Shown: piece by piece, positions 43,108-52,776 of the stretch
Numbering within the stretch: position 1 is the stretch's first letter
How the letters are laid out: each line of letters begins with the position of its first letter
Assembly (NCBI GenBank): GCA_963649295.1
Contig: CAVJHK010000005.1
Coordinates: 4,090-68,089, forward strand
Direction of reading: 5' to 3'
From: RGIG3528 sp963649295
GTDB lineage: Bacteria; Bacillota; Clostridia; Lachnospirales; Lachnospiraceae
DNA: 64,000 nt
Translations under genes and position numbers: made by a program
The notes under the pieces: generated by a model
Told to the model about the DNA's origin: nothing
Databases searched by the model: none
The model's input: only the letters and a program-made list of their open reading frames with translations

Positions 43108-44253
43108 ATGAACATATTTTATAGCGGAAAATTTTATAAGGGTGAATTTGAAACAAAAAGCGGCATATTTACGGAAGTGCATATAGCGGGGGAGGAAGAG
43201 GCATGTGATCCCGATTATGTAATTCCGGGGCTCATAGATATACACACGCATGGGCGAGTGGGCGAAGATTTCAGCTTCGTTGATGAAGAAAAAATAAAAA
43301 AGCTTCTTTTGTCATATGCCCAGTGCGGCGTCACGGGAGTTCTTGCCACAACCATGACAAATGATCCCGTAAAAGTTGCAGATTCCGTTTCCGCGTGCGG
43401 AAATATAATAAAAATGCAGGAAAACGGAAATCCGCAAAAAAGAAATCGTGAAAACGTAAATCCGGAAAACATGAGAGGTATGGCGCGTCTCCTCGGAATT
43501 CACATGGAAGGACCTTTTCTCGGAAAAGACAAAAAGGGTGCGCATGACGAAAAATATTTGAGAAATTTTGATTATGCGTGGCAGGATGAAATGATTAACA
43601 GAAGCGGAAATCATGTTAAAATTATTTCTGTAGATCCGACACTTTTTGGTTCGCTTGAGTTTATAAAAAGGTATACCGGCAAAAATATAACGCTTTCGCT
43701 TGCACATTCGGGCGCAGCTTACGATGATGCCGTAAAGGCAGCGGGGGCCGGCGCAAATCACGTGACGCATCTCTTTAATGCCATGAATCCCTTAAATCAC
43801 AGGGAGCCCGGGATTATAGGCGCGGCATTTGACTGTGGGATGTATTCGGAAATCATATGCGATTTTATACATGTTTCAAAAACGGTAATTAAGATGTGGT
43901 TTACTCTTTGTCCCGACAAAATGATTATCATATCCGATTCGATGCGTGCCGCGGGACTTCCTGACGGAGAATATTCGATCGGCGGCTTACCCGTAATCGT
44001 AAAAGACAAAAAGGCAACGCTTTATGACGGCACAATAGCGGGATCGACCGCGGATGTTTTTTCGGAAATGAAAAATGTGATCGGAGCGGGTGTTTCACGA
44101 GAAAAAGCGATACTTGCGGCAACACAAAATCCTGCGCTTTCGATCGGAGAAAACAAAATCGGCAGGATAGAAAAGGGCTGTGCCGCAGATTATATTATAA
44201 TCGATAAAAATTTTAACATAAAACAAATTTACATACGCGGGGAGGAAATATAA
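43108..44253 (+). CDS. nagA: N-acetylglucosamine-6-phosphate deacetylase
   Basis: Removes acetate from GlcNAc-6-P, feeding NagB (381 residues). Amidohydrolase fold: VIPGLIDIHTHGRVGEDF, LGIHMEGPFLGKDKKGAHD (metal-binding Glu), LAHSGA, GANHVTHLFNAMNPLNHREPG, and IISDSMRAAGLPDGEY with the catalytic Asp. The ribosome site is weak (AAAGAAA). The stop overlaps the next kinase start by one base (TAATG). Confidence 0.95.
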   Translation: MNIFYSGKFYKGEFETKSGIFTEVHIAGEEEACDPDYVIPGLIDIHTHGRVGEDFSFVDEEKIKKLLLSYAQCGVTGVLATTMTNDPVKVADSVSACGNIIKMQENGNPQKRNRENVNPENMRGMARLLGIHMEGPFLGKDKKGAHDEKYLRNFDYAWQDEMINRSGNHVKIISVDPTLFGSLEFIKRYTGKNITLSLAHSGAAYDDAVKAAGAGANHVTHLFNAMNPLNHREPGIIGAAFDCGMYSEIICDFIHVSKTVIKMWFTLCPDKMIIISDSMRAAGLPDGEYSIGGLPVIVKDKKATLYDGTIAGSTADVFSEMKNVIGAGVSREKAILAATQNPALSIGENKIGRIEKGCAADYIIIDKNFNIKQIYIRGEEI

Positions 44254-45731
44254 TGTATTATTTGGGTGTGGACCTCGGAACGTCTTCGATTAAGCTTGTT
44301 GCGGCCGATGAAAAAGGTATTATTGCGGCAAGCGAAAGTGCGGAATATGGGCTTAGTTTTCCGAAAACCGGGTGGTCAGAGCAAAATCCCGAGGATTGGG
44401 TAAAAGGATTTTATGAAAGCCTGGAAAAGTTATCCCACAAAATCGATTTAAAAGAGATTTGCGGGATAAGCTTCGGCGGCCAGATGCACGGACTGGTTAT
44501 TCTGGATCGGGACGACAACGTGATTCGTCCGGCAATTCTATGGAATGACGGACGAACAACAGACGAATGCTATTACTTAAATCATGTGATAGGACAGGAA
44601 AAGATTTCTGCTTATACCGGAAATATGGCACTTACCGGATTTACGGCTCCGAAAATTTTGTGGGTAAAAAAGCATGAGCCTTGGAACTTTGCAAAAATAA
44701 CCAAAATCATGCTTCCGAAAGACTATCTTTGTTATGTACTTACGGGAGTTCATGCGACGGACTTTTCGGATGCCTCCGGCATGCTGCTCCTTGATGTCAA
44801 AAACAAATGCTGGTCAAAGGAAATGCTTGACATTTGCGGAATAAAGGAAGAGATGATGCCAAGGCTTTTTGAAAGCTTTGATGTTTGCGGCAAAGTAAAA
44901 CCGGAAATTGCGGCTAAATGCGGTTTAAGGGAAGACACACGTGTTATGGCGGGTGCCGGTGACAATGCCGCAGGCGCAATAGGCACGGGCACGGTAAAAG
45001 ACGGAATGACGATAGTGAGCCTCGGAACAAGCGGAACGGTGTTTGTTGCGGTCGATAATTTTATGGTTGACGATAAAAACGCTCTTCATATGTTTGCGCA
45101 CGCAAACGGCAGATTCCACCTTATGGGATGTATGCTTTCGGCGGCTTCCTCAAATAAGTGGTGGATGGATGAAATAATAGGAACAAAGGATTATAAAGCG
45201 GAGCAGGAAAAGATAGGTATTCTCGGTGAAAACAATGTTTATTATCTACCTTACCTGATGGGAGAGCGTACGCCTCACAACGATCCGAATGCGAGGGGGG
45301 CGTTTGTGGGAATGAGCATGAATACCAAGAGAGAGGATATGACGCTTGCCGTTCTTGAAGGAGTGACGTTTGCTCTTCGCGACTCGGTTGAAACAGCAAG
45401 AAGCCTCGGCGCAAAAATAACGACAGTCCGTGCGACGGGCGGCGGCGCAAAGAGCGGCTTGTGGAGAAAGCTGCTTGCGAACATTTTAAACGTCAATGTG
45501 GAAATCATGAATTCGGAAGAAGGACCGGGATATGGTGCCGCAATTCTTGCGATGGTCGGATGTGGTATATACAAATCTGTATTTGAGGCAACGGATAAAA
45601 TTATAAAGGTGTCGGATACGATTGTGCCGGACGCAGAACTTGTCAAAAAATATGACAAAAAATATAAGATTTGGAAGAATATCTATCCCGCTCTCAAAAA
45701 CGTATACGGTGAGATGGCAAAAGAAGAGTAG
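44253..45731 (+). CDS. xylB: Xylulokinase-type FGGY kinase
   Basis: ATP-dependent sugar kinase (492 residues). YYLGVDLGTSSIKLVAADEKG is the N-terminal ATPase motif, and ISFGGQMHGLVILDRDD is diagnostic of xylulokinases. MAGAGDNAAGAIGTGTV holds the catalytic Asp, followed by SLGTSGTVF and ATGGGAKSGLWRKLLANIL. It is translationally coupled to nagA (1-base overlap, GGGGAGG site), an unusual partner: amino-sugar catabolism needs no FGGY kinase. Another substrate is possible, but the motifs favour D-xylulose. Confidence 0.88.
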   Translation: MYYLGVDLGTSSIKLVAADEKGIIAASESAEYGLSFPKTGWSEQNPEDWVKGFYESLEKLSHKIDLKEICGISFGGQMHGLVILDRDDNVIRPAILWNDGRTTDECYYLNHVIGQEKISAYTGNMALTGFTAPKILWVKKHEPWNFAKITKIMLPKDYLCYVLTGVHATDFSDASGMLLLDVKNKCWSKEMLDICGIKEEMMPRLFESFDVCGKVKPEIAAKCGLREDTRVMAGAGDNAAGAIGTGTVKDGMTIVSLGTSGTVFVAVDNFMVDDKNALHMFAHANGRFHLMGCMLSAASSNKWWMDEIIGTKDYKAEQEKIGILGENNVYYLPYLMGERTPHNDPNARGAFVGMSMNTKREDMTLAVLEGVTFALRDSVETARSLGAKITTVRATGGGAKSGLWRKLLANILNVNVEIMNSEEGPGYGAAILAMVGCGIYKSVFEATDKIIKVSDTIVPDAELVKKYDKKYKIWKNIYPALKNVYGEMAKEE

Positions 45732-45752
45732 GAATATAATTTATCAGGAAGT

Positions 45753-45797
45753 AAAAAAATTCCCGCGGTCTGTAAATTCAGACCACGGGAATTTTTT
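45753..45797. terminator. Bidirectional terminator between xylB and hpf
   Basis: Arms 45753-45772 and 45779-45797 (core TTCCCG-GGTCTG / CAGACC-CGGGAA, one mismatch) form a ~19-bp stem with A and T runs outside; the genes converge on it. Confidence 0.9.
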
Positions 45798-45830
45798 ATA
45801 TAAACATAAGGAGAACTGTGAATAAAACAA

Positions 45831-46358
45831 TCATATTTCGGGTTCGATGAGCCCATATGCTCCGTCCTTACGCTTGTAGACAACGTTTACGTCGTCTGTT
45901 TCGGCATTTCTGAATACGAAGAAGTTGTGGTTCAAAAGCTCCATCTGGATACAAGCTTCTTCAACGTCCATAGGCTTAAGAGCAAACTTTTTGCTCTTAA
46001 CGATTTTGATTTCCTCGTCCGAATCGGATACGGTGTCCACAAATTCGCGTGCGAAATTTGCTGCCGCCTGCTGCTTATCGATGAGCTTTTTCTTGTAACG
46101 TCTGAGCTGCCTTTCGATTGTATCTTCGATCATGTCGATGGAAGCGTACATGTCTTCGCTTTCTTCTTCGGCGTGAATTGTTGTGCCTTTAAGAGGAATT
46201 GTAACTTCGACCTTCTGTCTGCCTCCCTGAACACTGAATGTTACGTAGATATCGGTTTCGGGCTTGAAATAACATTCAAGCTTACCCAGCTTTTCTTCAG
46301 CCATTTTTTTCATTCCGTTTGTAACATCAATGTTTTTGCCGTATGTGTTGATTCGCAT
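45831..46358 (-). CDS. hpf: Ribosome hibernation promoting factor, long form
   Basis: 175-residue protein that dimerises 70S ribosomes in stationary phase. N-terminal beta-alpha-beta S30AE domain (INTYGKNIDVTNGMKKMAEEKLGKLECYF, DMYASIDMIEDTIERQLRRYKKKL), a linker, and the C-terminal dimerisation domain (KPMDVEEACIQMELLNHNFFVFRNAETDDVNVVYKRKDGAYGLIEPE). The length marks the Firmicutes long form. AGGGAGTGATTG precedes the ATG. It has a long 5' region shared with secA. Confidence 0.94.
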   Translation of the reverse strand: MRINTYGKNIDVTNGMKKMAEEKLGKLECYFKPETDIYVTFSVQGGRQKVEVTIPLKGTTIHAEEESEDMYASIDMIEDTIERQLRRYKKKLIDKQQAAANFAREFVDTVSDSDEEIKIVKSKKFALKPMDVEEACIQMELLNHNFFVFRNAETDDVNVVYKRKDGAYGLIEPEI

Positions 46359-46746
46359 ACAATCACTCCCTTTACCGGTTATTTGGTTTAAAGTAAGGAG
46401 GAGACCGTGAGATGCGGTTCTTTAATAAAATTTAACCGTCAGATACGTTTCTTTATTAAGCCTGAATCGTGAGAGGTTGTTTTCTGACAGGCAGAAAACG
46501 TATGAAACGTTTTTTATTAACCTTACTTATAAGCCTGAAGACATGATATCATAAGTAACTTATTTTTACAAGTTTTTGGTGTTCGGTTTACAGAAAGTTT
46601 ATAAAAAGAAGACTGAATATACAGAAAATAATTTGTCAAGAAGAAAAAGAGAAAACAGGTCACGAAAACAAAACTTTGTTGAACTTTTTTGTGCAAAATA
46701 GGTCGCAAGTCACTGTAGAATCAATCAACAAATGAATGTCTAAACT

Positions 46747-46852
46747 TGTGGAAAATGTGGATAACTTTGTAGATAACTTTTGAAAGTCTTGATTTTAAAG
46801 AGTTTCAAAATGTGGACAAATTTTTCTTTGTGTTGCACAAAAATGTGGACTA
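46747..46852 (-). promoter_or_regulatory. Cluster of five DnaA-box-like 9-mers
   Basis: Plus-strand TGTGGAAAA (46747), TGTGGATAA (46756, exact complement of TTATCCACA), TGTAGATAA (46768), TGTGGACAA (46811) and TGTGGACTA (46844), all in the same orientation within 106 bp. No dnaA, dnaN or gidA is nearby. Confidence 0.5.
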
Positions 46853-47010
46853 CTACACGTGTTGAACGACAAATTTGTGAAAAGTGCACAAAAACCGAAA
46901 TGTCAAGAGGAGAAGCTTAAAACATTATTTTCGTGAAATTTAAATTAAAGGGACGAGAAGTTGAACTTTATTTTGAGGCAATCTGTTAACCGAATGTTAA
47001 CATAAAGATG

Positions 47011-47039
47011 TTGATATGAACGGGCTGAAATGGTATAAT
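47011..47039 (+). promoter_or_regulatory. secA promoter
   Basis: TTGATA (47011-47016), 17-bp spacer, TATAAT (47034-47039), about 140 bp upstream of the start codon. Confidence 0.75.
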
Positions 47040-47178
47040 TGTGTGATACAGGCGGAAAAGTGCACAATTTGCGCAATCCGTATATCAAAGCAAATCAAAG
47101 CCGCTTAAAGCAAAAGAACAAAAAAAAGATTATAAGGATACAAAAGATAAAACAATAAAAGGCTCGGAGGGAAAAAAT

Positions 47179-49743
47179 TTGAATATAATCACAAAGATAT
47201 TCGGGACACACAGCGAAAGGGAATTAAAGCGTCTGCTCCCGATTGCGGATAAGGTAATGGCACTTGATTCCCAAATGGCGGCGCTTACGGACGAGGAACT
47301 GAGGCATAAAACGGTCGAATTTAAACAGCGTCTCGAAAACGGAGAAACGCTTGACGACATACTTGTCGAAGCATATGCGGTTGTACGTGAAGCAGCCGGC
47401 AGAACACTCGGAATGAAACACTTTAAGGTACAAATACTCGGCGGTATTATTTTGCACCAGGGACGTATTGCGGAACTCAAAACCGGTGAAGGAAAAACTC
47501 TTATGGCAACGCTTCCTTCCTATCTTAACGCACTTGCGGGAAAAGGCGTGCATGTCGTTACATGCAACGATTATCTTGCTCACCGTGACGCCGAGTGGAT
47601 GGGGCAGGTGCACCGCTTCCTCGGACTCACGGTCGGCTGTATTTTAAATACGATGACAAATGAGGAAAGACGCGAAGCCTACAATTGCGATATCACATAT
47701 GCCACAAATAACGAACTGGGATTTGATTATCTTCGCGACAACCGTGTAATTTACAAAGAACAGCTTGTAATGCGCGGACTTCATTATGCGATCATCGACG
47801 AAGTTGACTCGATTTTGATAGATGAAGCGAGAACTCCTCTTATTTTGTCAGGTCAAAGCGGAAAATCGACAAAGCTTTATGAAGCATGTGACATACTTGC
47901 GCGTCAGCTCAAAAAAGGTACCGAAAAGGAGCTTTCCAAGATGGACCTTTTGATGGGTGAGGACAACGAGGAAACGGGAGACTTTATTGTCAACGAAAAG
48001 GACAAGAATGTCAATCTGACCGAGGAAGGCGTAAAAAAAGTTGAGCAGTTCTTTAAGATAGAAAACTTAGCCGATCCCGAAAATCTCGAAATTCAGCACA
48101 ATATCATCCTTGCACTTCGTGCCCACAATCTCATGTTCAGGGACAAGGATTATGTTGTCAAAGATGACGAAGTGCTCATTGTAGACGATTTTACAGGACG
48201 TATTTTGCCCGGACGCCGTTATGCGGACGGACTTCATCAGGCGATCGAAGCAAAGGAACATGTTAAGGTTAAGCGTGAATCAAAGACGCTTGCGACTATT
48301 ACATTCCAAAATTTCTTTAATAAATATGAAAAGAAAGCCGGCATGACTGGTACGGCAATTACCGAGGAAATGGAATTTCGTGAAATTTACGGAATGGACG
48401 TTGTGGAAGTTCCGACAAACGTTCCCGTAATCCGTAAGGATCTTGATGATGCCGTATACAAAACAAAGCGCGAAAAATTAAACGCAATCGCAAATTCGGT
48501 TGAGGAAGCTCACAAAAACGGTCAGCCCGTGCTTGTCGGTACGGTTACGATAGAGTCGTCGGAAGAAGTGAGCGAATTATTAAAAAAGCGCGGAATCCCG
48601 CATAAGGTATTGAATGCAAAATTCCATGAGCTTGAAGCGGAAATCATTGCGGGCGCGGGTCAGATGGGCGCCGTTACCATTGCAACAAACATGGCGGGGC
48701 GCGGTACCGATATCAAGCTCGGCGAGGGCGTTGTCGAAAAAGGCGGCTTAAAGATAATAGGTACGGAACGTCACGAATCGAGACGTATCGACAATCAGCT
48801 TCGCGGACGTGCCGGACGTCAGGGCGATCCCGGAGAATCAAAATTTTATATATCTCTTGAAGACGATCTTATGCGCCTTTTCGGTTCCGAAAATCTTATG
48901 AAGCTTTTCAATTCGCTCGGTTTCCCGGACGGAGAAGAGCTTCACCACAAGATGCTCTCGAATGCAATTTTCAGAGCGCAGAAAAAGATAGAAAACAACA
49001 ACTTCGGCATCAGAAAGAATTTGCTTGAATATGACCGCGTAAACAACGAACAGCGCGAGATTATTTATGCGGAGCGCTTAAAGGTTCTGAACGGCGAAAA
49101 TATGAGAAATTCCGTTATCAAGATGATTACGGACGTCATAGAAAGCGCCGTCGAAATGTGTATCGGCGAAAACCGTTATCCCGAAGAGTGGGACTTGCAC
49201 GAGCTTAACAACATACTTCTTCCCATAATTCCGATGGAGCGCATAAGTCTTACTCCCGAAGAAATGAAGCATTATACAAAGAAAGAGCTTATGCAAAGCC
49301 TCAAAGAAAAGGCTCTTCGTCTTTATGCCGAAAAAGAATCCGAATTCCCCGAAAAGGAACAGTTCCGTGAGGTTGAGCGTGTGATTCTCCTTCGTGTGAT
49401 CGATATGAAGTGGATGGATCACATCGACGATATGGAGCAGCTCCGTCAGGGCATTCATCTTCAGTCATACGGTCAAAAGAATCCTGTTTCCGAATACAAG
49501 ATGCAGGGATATGACATGTTTGAAGCAATGGAAGCGGCAATCAGCGAGGATACGGTTAAGCTTCTCATGCATATCAAGATAGAGCAAAAGGTTGAACGTG
49601 AAGAGGTTGCGCGTGTTACGGGCACAAACAGGGACGATTCCTCCGTGCGTCAGCCCGTTAAGCGACAGACAAAGAAGATAATGCCGAACGACCCCTGCCC
49701 TTGCGGATCGGGCAAAAAATACAAATATTGCTGCGGCAGATAA
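47179..49743 (+). CDS. secA: Preprotein translocase ATPase SecA
   Basis: Motor of the Sec secretion pathway (854 residues). Walker A region AELKTGEGKTLMATLPSYLNAL, DEVDSILIDEARTPLI, the preprotein cross-linking domain, motor 2 with ATNMAGRGTDIKLGEGV and GRAGRQGDPGESKF, and the C-terminal zinc motif DPCPCGSGKKYKYCCGR. TTG start with GGAGG eight bases upstream. The final CTGCGGCAGA is copied at 49758-49767 in the spacer before prfB. Confidence 0.97.
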   Translation: MNIITKIFGTHSERELKRLLPIADKVMALDSQMAALTDEELRHKTVEFKQRLENGETLDDILVEAYAVVREAAGRTLGMKHFKVQILGGIILHQGRIAELKTGEGKTLMATLPSYLNALAGKGVHVVTCNDYLAHRDAEWMGQVHRFLGLTVGCILNTMTNEERREAYNCDITYATNNELGFDYLRDNRVIYKEQLVMRGLHYAIIDEVDSILIDEARTPLILSGQSGKSTKLYEACDILARQLKKGTEKELSKMDLLMGEDNEETGDFIVNEKDKNVNLTEEGVKKVEQFFKIENLADPENLEIQHNIILALRAHNLMFRDKDYVVKDDEVLIVDDFTGRILPGRRYADGLHQAIEAKEHVKVKRESKTLATITFQNFFNKYEKKAGMTGTAITEEMEFREIYGMDVVEVPTNVPVIRKDLDDAVYKTKREKLNAIANSVEEAHKNGQPVLVGTVTIESSEEVSELLKKRGIPHKVLNAKFHELEAEIIAGAGQMGAVTIATNMAGRGTDIKLGEGVVEKGGLKIIGTERHESRRIDNQLRGRAGRQGDPGESKFYISLEDDLMRLFGSENLMKLFNSLGFPDGEELHHKMLSNAIFRAQKKIENNNFGIRKNLLEYDRVNNEQREIIYAERLKVLNGENMRNSVIKMITDVIESAVEMCIGENRYPEEWDLHELNNILLPIIPMERISLTPEEMKHYTKKELMQSLKEKALRLYAEKESEFPEKEQFREVERVILLRVIDMKWMDHIDDMEQLRQGIHLQSYGQKNPVSEYKMQGYDMFEAMEAAISEDTVKLLMHIKIEQKVEREEVARVTGTNRDDSSVRQPVKRQTKKIMPNDPCPCGSGKKYKYCCGR

Positions 49744-49767
49744 TTTTAAGATATAACTGCGGCAGAA
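49731..49767 (+). repeat. Duplicate of the secA 3' end
   Basis: CTGCGGCAGA at 49731-49740 (last secA codons) and at 49758-49767, period 27. Confidence 0.6.
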
Positions 49768-49853
49768 TGTTAATGCGCAAATAAAAATGCCGGGGGAAAA
49801 GGTTTTTTCTTTCGGCTATATAAATTTTAAATAAAAAAAGGTGGTGACGACTG

Positions 49854-50994
49854 GTGGTAGAGCTTGACCAAATTAAAACTCAACTCAATTCTTACAAACA
49901 AACCTTAGTCGAAGTGGGGGATTCACTTTGACCTCGCAAATAAGCGTGAAAAAATAGAAGAAATCGAAAATATTATGAACGAGCCCGGTTTTTGGGATTC
50001 GGCTGAAAAATCGCAAAAATATGTAAAGGAACTCAATATTCTTAAGAATACCGTTAACGAATATAAGGATCTTGAAACGGAATTTGACGATGTTAAAGTT
50101 TATCTTGACATGGGATACGAAACAAACGATCCGGACATTATTCCCGAGTGCAGGGAAGCTCTTGACATATTTGTAAAGCATCTTGAGTCACTCAGGCTTT
50201 CGACGTTACTGTCCGGCGAATATGACAGGGATGATGCCATTCTCACTCTCCATGCGGGAGCGGGCGGCACTGAAAGCTGCGATTTTGCGGCAATGCTTTG
50301 CAGAATGTATATGCGCTGGGCCGAAAAACACGGATTCAAAACATCGATGATCGATTTTCTTGACGGAGACGAGGCAGGATATAAATCCGTAACCATAGAA
50401 ATCCGCGGCGAAAACGCATATGGTTACCTAAAGAGCGAAAAGGGTGTGCACAGACTTGTACGCATATCGCCTTTTAATGCGGCGGGCAAACGTCAGACGT
50501 CGTTTGTGTCATGCGATGTTATGCCCGATATCGAAGAAAACATAGATATCGAAATAAACGACAGCGATATAAGAATAGATACATATCATTCGAGCGGTGC
50601 GGGCGGACAGCATATCAACAAAACATCGTCCGCAATCCGTATTACTCACTTTCCGACGGGAATAGTCGTACAATGCCAAAACGAGCGTTCGCAGTTCCAA
50701 AATAAGGATAAGGCCATGCAAATGCTTAAAGCAAAGCTTTATCTTTTGGAAAAGGAAAAGAATGCCGAAAAGACGTCCGGAATACGCGGAGAAATTCGCG
50801 ATATCAATTTCGGAAGCCAGATAAGATCTTATGTCCTTCAGCCGTATACAATGGTTAAGGATACAAGGACAAATGCCGTTTCAGGGAACGCTTCTTCAGT
50901 TTTGGACGGAGATCTGGATGTATTTATAAATGCATATCTTACATGGCTTGCAACGGGCAAAAAGGCAGGAGAGGATTCGGGAGATCTTGAATAA
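49854..50994 (+). CDS. prfB: Peptide chain release factor 2 (programmed +1 frameshift)
   Basis: Terminates translation at UGA and UAA. Zero-frame translation starts at GTG 49854 (AAGGTGG upstream) and runs 25 codons to CTT TGA (49926-49931). A +1 slip on CTT continues as LDLANKREKIEEI... to the stop at 50994, giving ~380 residues. The second part shows the UGA-recognition SPF (RISPFNAAGKRQTSF) and catalytic GGQ (SSGAGGQHINKT). The in-frame UGA gives autoregulation: low RF2 favours the slip. Co-directional with secA, as in many Firmicutes. Confidence 0.95.
49914..49932 (+). promoter_or_regulatory. prfB programmed frameshift site
   Basis: Internal Shine-Dalgarno-like GTGGGGG (49914-49920), five bases, then slippery CTT-TGA-C (49926-49932). 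Confidence 0.9.
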
Positions 50995-51036
50995 CAATTA
51001 CAGACGGTAATTATTACATAAAAAAGGGGCAAAAAC

Positions 51037-52635
51037 ATGGATAACATTATCGCAAAAAAGCAAATCGAAGAGGGAAAAGCTTATCTCGGCATTGAGCTTG
51101 GCTCTACAAGAATCAAGGGCGTGCTCATGGGAGACGATTTTACGATACTCGCATCGGGCGCTCACGAATGGGAAAACAGCCTTATCGACGGAATATGGAC
51201 ATATTCGATTGACGATATTTGGAACGGGCTTAAATGCTGCTACAGCGATCTCAAAAAAAATGTAGCGGACAAATACAAAATTACGCTTACAAATCTCAAA
51301 ACAATCGGCATAAGCGCAATGATGCACGGATATATGCCTTTTGACGAAAAGGGCGAGATCCTCGTGCCTTTCCGTACATGGAGAAATACGATTACCGAAA
51401 AGGCCGCTGACGAACTGACCGAGCTCTTTGGATTCAATATTCCGCAAAGATGGAGCATTGCGCATTTGTACCACGCAATATTAAACAAAGAGCCCCACGT
51501 AAAGGATATCAAATATCTGACGACGCTTGAAGGCTATGTTCACTGGAAGCTGACGGGCAAAAAGGTGCTTGGCATCGGTGATTGTGCCGGTATGTTCCCG
51601 ATTGACGCAAATACCAAAAATTATAATGCGGTAATGGTTGACAAATTTAACGCACGCATTAAGGAAAAAGGCGTTGACATAAAGCTTCTTGATATTATGC
51701 CGCACCTCCTTCTTGCGGGTGAGGATGCGGGAACGCTTACAAAAGAGGGCGCTTTGATGCTTGACCCGACTGGTGACTTAAAGCCGGGAATCAAAATGTG
51801 TCCTCCCGAGGGTGACGCAGGTACGGGAATGGTTGCCACAAATTCCGTCGCACGACGCACATGCAATGTTTCTGCGGGCACAAGCTGTTTTGCAATGGTA
51901 GTCCTCGAAAAGGATTTAAACAGGCTTCACCGCGAAATAGATATGGTTACGACACCCGACGGACTTCCCGTTGCAATGGTTCACTGCAACAATTGCACGT
52001 CGGATCTCAATGCGTGGGTAAAGCTTTTTGAAGAAAATTTGAAGCTTTTTGGTGTTGACGTTGACAAAAATACGATTTATGAAAAGCTTTATACATATGC
52101 GATGCAGGGAGACAAGGATTGCGGCGGACTTATGAGCTTCCCTTATTTTTCGGGAGAACATGTGACACATATGGACTCAGGCATGCCGATGTTCTTAAGA
52201 AGGCCGGATGCCTCATTCAATCTTGCAAATTTTATGAGAACACATCTCATATCTTCGCTCGGTGTGCTTAAACTGGGCATGGATATACTCACAAACGAAG
52301 AAAACGTAAAAGTGGATTCGGTTATGGGACATGGCGGACTCTTTAAGACAAAGGGTGTCGGTCAAAAGATACTTGCGGCACTCATGAATTCTCCGGTTAC
52401 CTGTATGGAAACCGCCGGTGAAGGCGGTGCCTGGGGCGCGGCTCTTCTTGCGGCATTTGTGGACATGGGCGCGGGGCTTACACTTCCGGAATTCCTAAAT
52501 CAAAAGGTATTTAAGGATGTTAAGGAAGTTACTCTTATGCCGGATCCGGATGACATTTTGGGTGTAAACAGGTTTATGGAGGAATACAAAAACCTTCTTC
52601 CCGCGGAACGCACGGCTACAGCACAGGGGAAGTAG
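51037..52635 (+). CDS. araB: FGGY-family kinase, probable L-ribulokinase
   Basis: 532-residue sugar kinase. YLGIELGSTRIKGVLMG is the ATPase motif; GISAMMHGYMPFDEKGEILVPFRTWRN holds the sugar-binding region. GDAGTGMVATNSVARRTCNVSAGTSCFAMV is the central motif, with GHGGLFKTKGVGQKILAALMNSPV and EGGAWGAALLA at the C-terminus. It belongs to the FGGY subgroup that accompanies araD in Clostridia, and the ribulose-5-phosphate 4-epimerase lies directly downstream. No araA isomerase is in the window. AAAAGGGGC precedes the ATG. Confidence 0.82.
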   Translation: MDNIIAKKQIEEGKAYLGIELGSTRIKGVLMGDDFTILASGAHEWENSLIDGIWTYSIDDIWNGLKCCYSDLKKNVADKYKITLTNLKTIGISAMMHGYMPFDEKGEILVPFRTWRNTITEKAADELTELFGFNIPQRWSIAHLYHAILNKEPHVKDIKYLTTLEGYVHWKLTGKKVLGIGDCAGMFPIDANTKNYNAVMVDKFNARIKEKGVDIKLLDIMPHLLLAGEDAGTLTKEGALMLDPTGDLKPGIKMCPPEGDAGTGMVATNSVARRTCNVSAGTSCFAMVVLEKDLNRLHREIDMVTTPDGLPVAMVHCNNCTSDLNAWVKLFEENLKLFGVDVDKNTIYEKLYTYAMQGDKDCGGLMSFPYFSGEHVTHMDSGMPMFLRRPDASFNLANFMRTHLISSLGVLKLGMDILTNEENVKVDSVMGHGGLFKTKGVGQKILAALMNSPVTCMETAGEGGAWGAALLAAFVDMGAGLTLPEFLNQKVFKDVKEVTLMPDPDDILGVNRFMEEYKNLLPAERTATAQGK

Positions 52636-52663
52636 GACGAATCCGAATCTTTAAGTAAATTAC

Positions 52664-52766
52664 GGCAAGTGTTGCATGAGTAAAGTGCGGCAAAAAAACA
52701 CACAGGTAATGTATGGCAAGTGTTGTTTGATTAATTTTGTGCAAGTGCCGTATAAATAAAGAAAAG
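52664..52766 (+). repeat. Four ~25-bp imperfect tandem repeats between araB and araD
   Basis: GGCAAGTGTTG-like units begin at 52664, 52689, 52715 and 52740 (periods 25, 26, 25). Confidence 0.65.
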
Positions 52767-52776
52767 AGAGAAAATT

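Larger units (their letters stand above)
46359..47178. other. 820-bp intergenic region between divergent hpf and secA
   Basis: No coding frame is convincing. The left part has an inverted repeat TTACTTAT/ATAAGTAA (46523-46530, 46551-46558) enclosing ATGATATCAT, and a GTTTTCTG/CAGAAAAC hairpin near 46473-46495. The middle has a cluster of DnaA-box-like 9-mers, TTTGTG-TTG-CACAAA (46827-46841) and the palindrome ACACGTGT (46855-46862). The right end has the secA promoter. Confidence 0.6.

Noticed and set aside
46700..46900. Chromosomal origin
   Set aside because: DnaA-box-like sequences are present, but dnaA, dnaN, recF and gidA/rpmH neighbours are absent.
49935..50994. prfB as a truncated or frameshifted pseudogene
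   Set aside because: The break is at CTT-TGA-C with an upstream G-rich SD-like element, the known programmed frameshift of RF2.
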